Below are positions 29,401-36,920 of a stretch of 64,000 nucleotides of DNA, piece by piece. A program made the position numbers and the translations under genes. The notes beneath the pieces are model-generated. The model was given only the letters and a program-made list of their open reading frames with translations. It was not told where the DNA came from and ran no database searches. The first letter of the stretch is position 1. Every line of letters begins with the position of its first letter. Where the stretch lies: NCBI GenBank assembly GCA_001768325.1, contig MENQ01000021.1, positions 186,001 through 250,000 on the forward strand, given 5' to 3'. Source of the DNA: Bacteroidetes bacterium GWC2_46_850 (GTDB taxonomy: Bacteria > Bacteroidota > Bacteroidia > Bacteroidales > Dysgonomonadaceae).

Positions 29401-30406
29401 AAAAAACGATATCGGCATGGGTATCGGGTTGTCAATCACACAACGCCTTGTTGAGTTGCATCATGGCAAAATCGAATTAAAAAGCAAAGCAGGCGAAGGT
29501 ACTACTTTCTCAATCTATTTCCCACAAAGTGAGAATCTCTACAACGAGAAAGAGTTGAACAACGTTCACTTGCTGCCGGTCAATGACGCGATCGAAGAAC
29601 AAACCGGAACAGCCGAAGAAACGCATCAAAATAGCACCCAACCTCTTGTTTTGATCGTGGAAGATGACGAGGATCTGCTGGGTTATCTTTCCAACAACTT
29701 ATCCGGATCGTATCATATTGTGACGGCCTCAAACGGTAGGGATGCACTCGATCAGATCGGCCAAAACAAGGTAGATATTGTACTTACCGACGTCATGATG
29801 GACGTCATGGATGGGATAGACCTGTGCAGGACATTGAAAGAGGACATCAAAACCTGTCATATTCCCGTCATCATGCTCTCCGCCAAATCTACGGTGGAAG
29901 ACCAGCTTTCAGGACTGGAAGTCGGTGCCGACGATTATGTGACCAAACCCTTTACAACAAGTATCCTGAAAGCCAAAATCAACAACATGATGGCGTCGAA
30001 AGAGAGAATCTTACACTACTATTCCGATTCAACCGAGATAGAGCCGGAGAAGATCGCGACAAACCACATCGACAATGAATTGCTGACAAAAGCAAAAGAA
30101 ATTGTATTGAAAAACCTGGACAATATCGATTTTACAACAGAAATGTTTTGTGAGGAGATGGGAATGAGCAGAACCAATCTTCATTTGAAAATGAAAGCAT
30201 TAACAGGGGGATCTACCATCGACTTTATTCGTAAAATCCGATTTAGCGAAGCCATTAAATTATTGTCCAGTGGAAAATATAATATCTCAGAAGTAAGCTA
30301 CATGGTGGGATTCAATTCTCTTTCGTACTTCTCCACAAGTTTTAAGAAATACTTCGGTTATCTGCCCTCAGATTACATGAAAAAGAACCAGAATAAACAA
30401 ATTTGA
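26435..30406 (+). CDS. Hybrid two-component system regulator (HTCS), full length
   Basis: A 1323-residue membrane sensor-regulator. It starts at a GTG with an immediate signal peptide (MKIILAISLLFLSFTQTYA); no in-frame ATG is better placed. The periplasmic sensor consists of many two-component propeller repeats (DGLIWFATFDGLNKF, NILWIGTNDGL and later copies) to about residue 640. A Y_Y_Y domain (about 690-755) and one membrane helix (about 764-785) follow. The kinase has His822 in SHEFRTP, an N box near 934-938 (NLLSNSFKFTPSGG) and GMGIGLSI. A receiver has Asp1119 in LTDVMMD, and an AraC-type helix-turn-helix ends the protein. It is the likely activator of the three promoters with the 17-nt motif (18457, 21202, 30397). 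By family knowledge the ligand would be a heparan oligosaccharide. Confidence 0.96.
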   Translation: MKIILAISLLFLSFTQTYASGDRYFFENIGLNEGLSNSTVISIVQDKDGLIWFATFDGLNKFDGYSIKVYRHIEGNENSLLSNSTRQLYVDEENILWIGTNDGLSKYVREKDIFENYSNDIDRDKLKVNTMIDFKKNTLLLGTDNGLYAFDKISKTFERFSGANDPEMQVLSLTKTGDNIFMGTSKGLYKFHDDTNSFSLFTDTLKNHKIQTILPKKNHKIWVGTEGSGLFLIDIQTGNILRNYLNNPFDKESICSNFVRTLLTDTENRLWIGTFHGLSLLNEDTEKFYNYYGDPFDETSISQNSIRSIIQDSQGGVWLGTYYGGVNYYHPLRNQFFHIKQNPISNSLNDRIISGIMEEGNGRIWIGTNDNGINVYDPNQNVFTHITKENNKGILSNNIKSFLRSHNNDQHIYIGSHGGGLIKIDKNTLKAVDIKLPDKDVYSLAYDLNNDIWIGTLNGLYKLDEKEGIVTEADIRKLSSLQILYLAVDRNNRLWIGGDKSLACLSVEENRLIEFNETFQQIKINCITEDSRGNIWIGTNNGIYKYNGDKKFIRYAEKDGLSNNMVCGIVEDSLGFLWISTYYGISRFDPEHATFRTYLQTDGLQFQQFNNYSFCKTQTGRLYFGGIDGIITFVPERLKNNPFSPQPIITELNVQNKIIAPSDNGVLEKNIINADKIVLRSDRATFSLRFAVPNYLSGKHNTFKYKLEGYDKDWIITSENRFASYSNLPHGKYIFKLLSANNEGKWSDKMTELSVIVTPLWFQTLWFRLLITTIILITIYTIWQFFNQKQKIKKQLIEERFDKEKNEEINRAKMNFFVNISHEFRTPLTLIISPLQELIEKVSGSWEKEQLTVIKNNADKLLHLTNQLIDYRRAELGVFELNIKRTDPKETIVRAMALFNKLAKRMNIAYTFEDYTTDDKYVIDENYLDMILSNLLSNSFKFTPSGGKIIVSLIEDLEYLILEVEDTGCGIPEHEQGQIFNRFHKVNSKKNDIGMGIGLSITQRLVELHHGKIELKSKAGEGTTFSIYFPQSENLYNEKELNNVHLLPVNDAIEEQTGTAEETHQNSTQPLVLIVEDDEDLLGYLSNNLSGSYHIVTASNGRDALDQIGQNKVDIVLTDVMMDVMDGIDLCRTLKEDIKTCHIPVIMLSAKSTVEDQLSGLEVGADDYVTKPFTTSILKAKINNMMASKERILHYYSDSTEIEPEKIATNHIDNELLTKAKEIVLKNLDNIDFTTEMFCEEMGMSRTNLHLKMKALTGGSTIDFIRKIRFSEAIKLLSSGKYNISEVSYMVGFNSLSYFSTSFKKYFGYLPSDYMKKNQNKQI

Positions 30407-30413
30407 AACTATT
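30397..30413 (+). promoter_or_regulatory. Putative HTCS operator upstream of GH88/PL12, overlapping the HTCS stop codon
   Basis: ACAAATTTGAAACTATT differs from the copy at 21228 in one base. The stop codon of the HTCS (30404-30406) lies inside it. It ends 37 nt before the near-consensus -7 box at 30451, the same spacing as at the other two sites. A degenerate second copy may follow 21 bp downstream (30418) after TTTGA; the upstream position is protein-coding and shows no copy. Confidence 0.68.
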
Positions 30414-30450
30414 TTGAACAGAACTTAAGCTGTGAAAAAATATTTAGATT

Positions 30451-30458
30451 TTTATTTG
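30451..30458 (+). promoter_or_regulatory. Near-consensus -7 box TTTATTTG for the GH88-PL12 operon
   Basis: It matches TAnnTTTG except for the second base. It was recognized because it falls exactly where the operator spacing predicts a promoter. It lies 49 nt before the ATG at 30508. Confidence 0.45.
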
Positions 30459-30507
30459 TAACGGGAATGATCATATTAAACCATACACACAACAAATTAT
30501 TTCAAAA

Positions 30508-31683
30508 ATGGAAAAAAACGCTTACTCAATTCTTTTTATCTTAAGTTTATTTCTTTTATCCTCCTGTGTCTCTGCGAATAAAGAACCTTGGTTCCAGAAT
30601 GCAGTGGAGAGCGCTTCAGCCCAGCTGACAAAGCAAGTTGAAGAAATGGGGGACAAGGTCGGATTTCCACGTTCCATAAGGGCTGATACCCTGAGGCTCG
30701 ATAATATTTATGACTGGACAAGCGGTTTTTTTCCGGGAAGCCTGTGGTATATGTACGAACTGACCGAAAACAACTTTTTCAAGGATGAGGCTGCCAAATT
30801 TACCGGCTACCTTCACGACATCAGATATTACAAGGGTACGCACGACCTGGGATTCATGATTTACTGCAGCTACGGCAATGAGCTTCGTCTTACCGGCGAT
30901 ACAGCTACCGTTCCCGTCATGATACAAACGGCAGACAACTTAATCTCAAGATTCAATGATGTGACACAAACAATCCGCTCCTGGGATTTTGGCGAATGGC
31001 AATATCCGGTGATTATTGATAACATGATGAACCTGGAACTGCTTTTCTGGGCCAGTGAATATACAAATGATCCAAAATATAGAGACATTGCCGTCAAACA
31101 TGCAAATACAACTTTGGAACATCATTTTAGAGATGATATGTCGTCGTACCACGTCATCAACTACGACACCATCACGGGCAATGTAATATCGAAAGGCACT
31201 TTTCAGGGATATTCCGACGAAAGCCATTGGGCCAGAGGCCAGGCTTGGGGGCTTTACGGATATACGGTGTGCTACCGGTATACCAAAGACGAAAAATACC
31301 TGAAAGCAGCAGAAGAAATTGCCCGGTTTATCATGGACAATGTAAAAACAGACGACCTCATCCCCTACTGGGATTACATGGCACCCGACATCCCAGATGC
31401 TCCCAGAGATGCTTCTGCGGCCGCTATTACCTGCTCAGCCCTGCTCGAGTTGAGCAAATACTCTAAGCAAAATACATCAGCGTATTACAATTATGCAGAA
31501 ACCATTTTAAAAAATCTGTCGGGCGAAAAATATCTAGCGAAAACAGGAGATAACTTTGGATTTGTCCTGATGCATTCGGTCGGACACCTGCCGGCAAACT
31601 CTGAAATAGATACGCCGATCAATTACACCGACTATTACTATCTTGAATCACTCAAACGATACAAATCCTACAGTACAAAATAA
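30508..31683 (+). CDS. GH88 unsaturated glucuronyl hydrolase lipoprotein (heparan locus)
   Basis: A 391-residue lipoprotein (LLSSC, Cys20) that hydrates the unsaturated uronate at the non-reducing end of lyase products. Family signatures: DWTSGFFPGSLWYMY, THDLGFM with catalytic Asp113, IIDNMMNLELLFWA with Asp171, DESHWARGQAWGLYGY, PYWDYMAPDIPDAPRDASAAA. It is similar to, but clearly diverged from, the GH88 at 12413. It is the first gene of the unit that continues with the PL12 lyase, and the order GH88-PL12-sulfatase is the same as I recall for the B. thetaiotaomicron heparin locus (BT4658-BT4656). Heparan disaccharides are the probable substrates. Confidence 0.94.
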   Translation: MEKNAYSILFILSLFLLSSCVSANKEPWFQNAVESASAQLTKQVEEMGDKVGFPRSIRADTLRLDNIYDWTSGFFPGSLWYMYELTENNFFKDEAAKFTGYLHDIRYYKGTHDLGFMIYCSYGNELRLTGDTATVPVMIQTADNLISRFNDVTQTIRSWDFGEWQYPVIIDNMMNLELLFWASEYTNDPKYRDIAVKHANTTLEHHFRDDMSSYHVINYDTITGNVISKGTFQGYSDESHWARGQAWGLYGYTVCYRYTKDEKYLKAAEEIARFIMDNVKTDDLIPYWDYMAPDIPDAPRDASAAAITCSALLELSKYSKQNTSAYYNYAETILKNLSGEKYLAKTGDNFGFVLMHSVGHLPANSEIDTPINYTDYYYLESLKRYKSYSTK

Positions 31684-31782
31684 TCATATTTCATCACATA
31701 AAAAACGCCAAAACGGAACAAGCAGGAGCATGACTTCACCAAAAAACATGACGACAGCGAATTCCATAATATCTTTAATCGT

Positions 31783-33840
31783 ATGAATATAAGAACAATT
31801 GTATATCTTTTATTTTTCTGCGCCGCATTTTCTCTAAATGCCCGGGATAACAACCTAAATAAGGCCGAATCCCGTCAATCACCCCCTGAAAAAAATCAAT
31901 TGAATACACCCGGCATTCAACCGGAAGTATTTGAGATGCTTGATCTGAATAGCAAGGGATTGGAAAAAGTAAAAAGCTCTTACGAAGAAGGCAACATCAA
32001 CAGAGCAGCAGAAGCACTTTTGGAATATTACAGGAACCGGACTTTCATCAAACATCCCGATGTAGATTTGCATCGTGTTAAAATCTCGGAGGAAGAACAA
32101 AAATGGGCGGATGATGCCATGAGTCACCATTTTTTTGCTCACAAAGGATATCAACCTTCGTTTTTTTACGGCCAGGACATTAACTGGGAGTACTGGCCTG
32201 TAAAGGACAACGAGTTGAGATGGCAGCTGCACCGCCATAAATGGTGGTCACCGATGGGGAAGGCTTATCGCGTATCGGGAGATGAAAAATATGCCCGGGA
32301 ATGGGTTTTTCAATACCTCGACTGGATTAAGAAGAATCCCCTCACGGTTACGAACGATAAAGACATGGAAAACACATCCGAAGAAGAAGCCCGGAGAGTG
32401 GAAAACATGAAGTTTGCGTGGCGACCGCTCGAGGTAAGCCACCGCTTGCAGGATCAAACAGGCCAGTTTATCTATTTCCTGTCCAGCAAACATTTCACAC
32501 CCGAATTTCTCACTGTCTTCCTGACCAATTATCACAAACATGCAGAACGCATACTGGATAATTATTCGGAAAGAGGCAACCACTTGCTTTTTGAAGCACA
32601 GCGGGTAATCTATGCAGGGGCTTTCTTCCCTGAATTTAAAAATGCCCGGAAATGGCGTGAAAGCGGCATTAATGTGCTGAATAACGAAATAAAAGTACAG
32701 GTGTTTGATGATGGGTTTCAATATGAATTGGATCCTCACTATCACCTGGCCTCGATCAATATTTTTATTAAAGCACTGCAAATGGCCGATGCAAACGGAT
32801 TCAGAAAGGAGTTCCCGAAAAGCTATACCGATACGCTGGAAAAAATGATGATGGCCGTGATCGACGTTTCATTTCCCGATTATACGATGCCTTGCTTCAG
32901 CGATGCCAAAGCTGTCACGAAAAGACTAATGATCGACAACTTCAAAGATTGGAGAGTTCTTTTCCCCGACAATACCGCTATCCGGTATATGGCTTCGGAA
33001 GGGAAGGAAGGCAAGCAACCCCCTCATCTTTCAAAACGGTATGAAAATGCCGGTTTTCACATTTTAAGAAACGGGTGGAAAGAAAATGCCACGGTGATGG
33101 TGTTAAAAGCCGGTCCTCCGGCATTCTGGCACAACCAACCCGACAACGGGACTTTTGAATTGTTTGTAAAAGGACGCAACTTTTTTCCCGATGCTGGAAG
33201 TTATGTGTATGCCGGAGATGAGGAAGTGCAGAAAGAAAGAGACTGGTTCCGTCAGACACGGGTACACAACACATTAACCCTGGATGGAAAAAACATCGAA
33301 GAGACAAATTCAAAATGCCTGTTATGGGATATCAGCGACGCCAAAAATCAAATCTTGGTTACTGAAAATAAAGGCTATCCCAACCTGAAGCATCGCCGGA
33401 CAGTTTTCTTCGTGGATAATACTTTTTTTGTCATTGTGGATGATGCCATCGGTACTGCCGCAGGAGACGTCGCCATCCACTATCACCTGTCTGAAGGCAA
33501 GATGAATGTCGACAAAAAGAGATTTCGCCTGACGTCCAAATATAACGATGGGAATAACATCGTCGTGGAAGCATTCGGTCCGAAGAGCATGAAGATGGAA
33601 GAAGAAGAGAGCTGGGTATCCTACGCTTACCGGCAAAAAAACAAAAGAATCGGCGTTGCATATCATGCGAACAAGCAGTCGGACAGCACAACTTCTTTTA
33701 TCACCGTGATATACCCCATCTCCTCCAAGGCCCCCCGTATTTCCGCAAAATATCTGAATGGAGATGACAACGCAAGCAGCGTAAAAGTAGAACTCACAGT
33801 CGACAACAATAAATATAACCTCCATGCAAACTGGAATTAA
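31783..33840 (+). CDS. PL12-family heparinase III-like heparan sulfate lyase
   Basis: A 685-residue secreted lyase that cuts low-sulfated regions of heparan sulfate by beta-elimination. It has a signal peptide ending near SLNA. The N-terminal helical domain has GLEKV, ALLEYYRNR, DINWEYWPVKDNELRWQLHR and YAREWVFQYLDW, which align from memory nearly word for word with Pedobacter heparinus heparinase III (659 residues). Candidate catalytic positions are the Asn in RGNHLLFEAQ, the Tyr in DPHYHLA and the His in FWHNQPDNGTFELF. The C-terminal beta domain includes RVHNTLTLDGKN. The last 17 bases overlap the next sulfatase gene, so the two are translationally linked. Confidence 0.95.
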   Translation: MNIRTIVYLLFFCAAFSLNARDNNLNKAESRQSPPEKNQLNTPGIQPEVFEMLDLNSKGLEKVKSSYEEGNINRAAEALLEYYRNRTFIKHPDVDLHRVKISEEEQKWADDAMSHHFFAHKGYQPSFFYGQDINWEYWPVKDNELRWQLHRHKWWSPMGKAYRVSGDEKYAREWVFQYLDWIKKNPLTVTNDKDMENTSEEEARRVENMKFAWRPLEVSHRLQDQTGQFIYFLSSKHFTPEFLTVFLTNYHKHAERILDNYSERGNHLLFEAQRVIYAGAFFPEFKNARKWRESGINVLNNEIKVQVFDDGFQYELDPHYHLASINIFIKALQMADANGFRKEFPKSYTDTLEKMMMAVIDVSFPDYTMPCFSDAKAVTKRLMIDNFKDWRVLFPDNTAIRYMASEGKEGKQPPHLSKRYENAGFHILRNGWKENATVMVLKAGPPAFWHNQPDNGTFELFVKGRNFFPDAGSYVYAGDEEVQKERDWFRQTRVHNTLTLDGKNIEETNSKCLLWDISDAKNQILVTENKGYPNLKHRRTVFFVDNTFFVIVDDAIGTAAGDVAIHYHLSEGKMNVDKKRFRLTSKYNDGNNIVVEAFGPKSMKMEEEESWVSYAYRQKNKRIGVAYHANKQSDSTTSFITVIYPISSKAPRISAKYLNGDDNASSVKVELTVDNNKYNLHANWN

Positions 33841-35182
33841 ATATTTTAGCACACTGGTAACATACTCGTCGCTGAGTATGTTACCTTTTCAGGGAATAGC
33901 ACAAAAGCAACCCAACATCATCCTCATCATGACCGATCAGCAAACCGCGAACGCGATGAGCAACAGAGGCAATATGAATGTGCATACCCCGGCAATGGAT
34001 GAGTTGGCATCAGATGGCGTCGTGTTTACAAGAACCTATTGCTCCTTCCCTTTAAGCGGACCCTCGCGTGCAAGCATCATGACGGGAAAGATGCCCAGCG
34101 AAATAGAGGTGCTGGAGAACGATGACCCGCTGCCGGAAGATGAGAAAAAAAACTCTATCGGCTTTAAAATGCAACAGGCCGGATATGATTGTCTCTATGC
34201 CGGAAAATGGCATATTCCAACGGTAGAGATCCCGGACAAGGAATTCGGATTTAAAAAAATAAGCGGGATGAACGATCCCGAGATGGCTTACCATATTGAA
34301 AAAGAACTCTCTGCAAAAAGAAACAAACCGCTGTTTTTAGTTGCCTCATACCTCAATCCCCACGAAATATGCGAATACGCACGCTCACAAACATTGCATT
34401 ATGGAGAAATACCCATCCCGAAAGAAGCGGTTTTTCCCGAGTTACCTCCTAATTTTCAAGCAACAGAAGGCCTCTCCGAGCTGCTGATGCATCACAAAAA
34501 GATGTCACCCAAGCTGTATCCGACAGAAAACTATTCCGGGCAGGATTGGAAAAATTATTTATATGCCTATTACAGACTGGTCGAACGGGTCGATTCTCAC
34601 ATCGGAGAATTAATCAAGATACTGAAGAAGAACAACCTGTATGACAACTCCGTCATCATCTTCACCAGCGACCACGGTGATGGTGTCGCAGCCCATAAGT
34701 GGAACCAAAAGCGGGCCTTGTTTGAGGAGTCCATTCAGGTGCCCCTGATTATCAAACCTTCAAAGAGGGATAAAATTTCTGTAAACCGCGACCTTCACGG
34801 TCTGGTGAATATCGGGATCGATCTCTACCCCACAATATGCGATTACGCGAACGCCCCGATTTCGGAAGAACTAAATGGAGTGACCCTGAAAGGTGTCCTG
34901 GAAGGAACAAGGAAGCCACATCAGAGTATTTTTATAGAAACCCACTTTGATGCCATAAACGGCAGATCTTGGTGTGTGATAAAAGATCAGTACAAATATG
35001 TCTTTTATCGTTTTTTTAAAAATCGCGAACAACTGTTCGATCTCTCTGCTGACAAAGGTGAAACAACCAACTTAATGCGAGACAACCGCTACAAGCATAT
35101 CTACGACGAAATGAAAACAGAATTACTGATGCATGCCCGGAGAGTGAACGACAAAATGTTGATCAAAGATCTGAATTTCTGA
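33824..35182 (+). CDS. S1-family sulfatase, overlaps PL12 gene
   Basis: A 452-residue sulfatase that starts inside the 3' end of the PL12 gene (17-bp overlap). It has a signal peptide rather than a lipobox (to about GIAQ). A later in-frame ATG at 33878 would destroy the signal, so the upstream start is preferred. Signatures are IMTDQQTANAMS, the formylglycine site SGPSR with Ser78 (codon 34055), GKWHIP, NPHEICEYA and FTSDHGDG. Its position suggests action on a heparan sulfate ester, either 2-O on the unsaturated uronate or 6-O on glucosamine. I cannot choose between them from sequence alone. Confidence 0.9.
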   Translation: MQTGIKYFSTLVTYSSLSMLPFQGIAQKQPNIILIMTDQQTANAMSNRGNMNVHTPAMDELASDGVVFTRTYCSFPLSGPSRASIMTGKMPSEIEVLENDDPLPEDEKKNSIGFKMQQAGYDCLYAGKWHIPTVEIPDKEFGFKKISGMNDPEMAYHIEKELSAKRNKPLFLVASYLNPHEICEYARSQTLHYGEIPIPKEAVFPELPPNFQATEGLSELLMHHKKMSPKLYPTENYSGQDWKNYLYAYYRLVERVDSHIGELIKILKKNNLYDNSVIIFTSDHGDGVAAHKWNQKRALFEESIQVPLIIKPSKRDKISVNRDLHGLVNIGIDLYPTICDYANAPISEELNGVTLKGVLEGTRKPHQSIFIETHFDAINGRSWCVIKDQYKYVFYRFFKNREQLFDLSADKGETTNLMRDNRYKHIYDEMKTELLMHARRVNDKMLIKDLNF

Positions 35183-35297
35183 TATCAATAATCAGTACTT
35201 CAGCCATTTTCCAAAATTTCAATGATTTTTGTCTCATTCGGCGATCATTCGTCTGGCAATTAAAAATATAATCACCTGAACGACAAAATTAACAGAT

Positions 35298-36878
35298 ATG
35301 ACTATCTCGGATACAACAAAAATATTTAAATATACCAGCATCTCTTTGCTTGCTGTTACAACGTTGTCTTCATGCAAAATGGAAGAAAACCGGAAGCCTA
35401 ACATCATTTTTATCATGACCGACGATCATGCAACAAATGCTATCTCATGCTACGGAAGCAAGCTGATACAGACACCGAATATTGACCGCCTGGCACAAGA
35501 AGGTATAAGATTCGAAAACAACTATGCAGTAAATGCCCTCTCAGGACCGTCCAGAGCCTGTATCCTTACGGGGAAATTCAGTCATGTCAACGGCTTTAAA
35601 GATAACAATAGCGTATTTAACGGCGATCAGCAGACTTTTCCAAAGATCCTTCGTGAAAATGGCTATCAAACGGCAATGATTGGCAAATGGCATTTGATCA
35701 CAGAGCCGCAAGGTTTCGACTACTGGTGTATCCTCAGTGGACAGCATGAACAAGGGGACTATTATAGCCCTGATTTTATAGAAAATGGTAACCATATAAC
35801 CGAAAGCGGTTATGTGACAGACATTATTACCGACAAGGTGATTAACTTCCTAGATAATAAAGAGAAAGATAAGCCTTTCTGCATAATGTATCACCAAAAG
35901 GCTCCGCACAGAAACTGGATGCCGGCGCCACGCCATCTGGGTATCTTCAATGATACAATGTTTCCCGAACCCGATAATCTGTTCGATGATTATAGCCATA
36001 GAGGCAGTGCGGCAAAGGAACAGGATATGTCAATTGAACATACTCTCCGCAATGACTGGGATTTAAAACTGCTTACACGCCAGGAATTACTCAACGATAC
36101 AACTAACAGACTATACAGCGTCTATCGACGTATGCCACAAGAGGTCCAGCAGAAATGGGATTCGGTATATGCCGGCCGCATAGCCGAATATAAAAGTGGG
36201 GAACTAAAAGGGGAAGAGTTGGTGAGGTGGAAGTACCAACAATATATGCGCGACTATCTGGCGACTGTTCTCTCAGTAGATGAAAATATCGGAAGGTTAC
36301 TGGCTTATCTTGAGGAAAAGGGAGAGTTGGATAATACCATGATTGTTTATACATCCGACCAGGGATTCTTTTTAGGCGAACATGGCTGGTTTGACAAACG
36401 CTTTATGTATGAAGAGTCGCAACGTATGCCTTTGGTGATCCGTTATCCGAAATCGATCAAGGCAGAAAGTGTATCCCAGGCACTTTCCATGAACGTGGAT
36501 TTTGCCCCTACTTTCCTGGATATGGCGGGGATAGATATCCCGGAAGAGATGCAAGGGGTATCGCTTAAACCGGTATTGACGAACGCGGGGGAAATTCCTC
36601 CCAACTGGAGAGAAGCGGTATACTACCACTTCTATGAGTATCCGGGGGAACACTCGGTAAAACGTCATTACGGAATACGTACGGCAGATTTCAAACTGAT
36701 TCATTTCTATAACGATATCGACGAATGGGAAATGTACGACCTGAAAAGAGATCCGAAAGAGATGGTCAATATATTCGACAATCCGGAATATAGCGACAAG
36801 AAGAATGAACTGATGCAGCTGCTAAAAAAAGCCCGGACAGAATATAAGGATGACGAACAGACCCTGTCTATGAGATGA
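35298..36878 (+). CDS. S1-family sulfatase lipoprotein, probable glucosamine-6-O-sulfatase type
   Basis: A 526-residue lipoprotein (LSSC, Cys26, then KMEEN). Sulfatase features: IMTDDHATNAISCYG, formylglycine motif SGPSR with Ser82 (codon 35541, TCA), GKWHL followed by GFDYW, KAPHRNW, YTSDQGFFLGEHGWFDKRFMYEES and a C-terminal MYDLKRDPKEM. The GFDYW and GEHGWFDKR regions resemble, from memory, N-acetylglucosamine-6-sulfatases such as BT4656, which is also next to a PL12 gene. It follows the previous sulfatase by 115 nt; I see neither a terminator nor a clear promoter in that gap. Confidence 0.92.
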   Translation: MTISDTTKIFKYTSISLLAVTTLSSCKMEENRKPNIIFIMTDDHATNAISCYGSKLIQTPNIDRLAQEGIRFENNYAVNALSGPSRACILTGKFSHVNGFKDNNSVFNGDQQTFPKILRENGYQTAMIGKWHLITEPQGFDYWCILSGQHEQGDYYSPDFIENGNHITESGYVTDIITDKVINFLDNKEKDKPFCIMYHQKAPHRNWMPAPRHLGIFNDTMFPEPDNLFDDYSHRGSAAKEQDMSIEHTLRNDWDLKLLTRQELLNDTTNRLYSVYRRMPQEVQQKWDSVYAGRIAEYKSGELKGEELVRWKYQQYMRDYLATVLSVDENIGRLLAYLEEKGELDNTMIVYTSDQGFFLGEHGWFDKRFMYEESQRMPLVIRYPKSIKAESVSQALSMNVDFAPTFLDMAGIDIPEEMQGVSLKPVLTNAGEIPPNWREAVYYHFYEYPGEHSVKRHYGIRTADFKLIHFYNDIDEWEMYDLKRDPKEMVNIFDNPEYSDKKNELMQLLKKARTEYKDDEQTLSMR

Positions 36879-36920
36879 ACGAACAAGAGCATGATCACAT
36901 AAAATCCTGAACAACAAGAG

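Noticed and set aside
31684-31782. Possible separate promoter for the PL12 gene (TATCTTTA-like box)
   Set aside because: The box lacks the final G and any -33; the gene is more simply read from the GH88 promoter.
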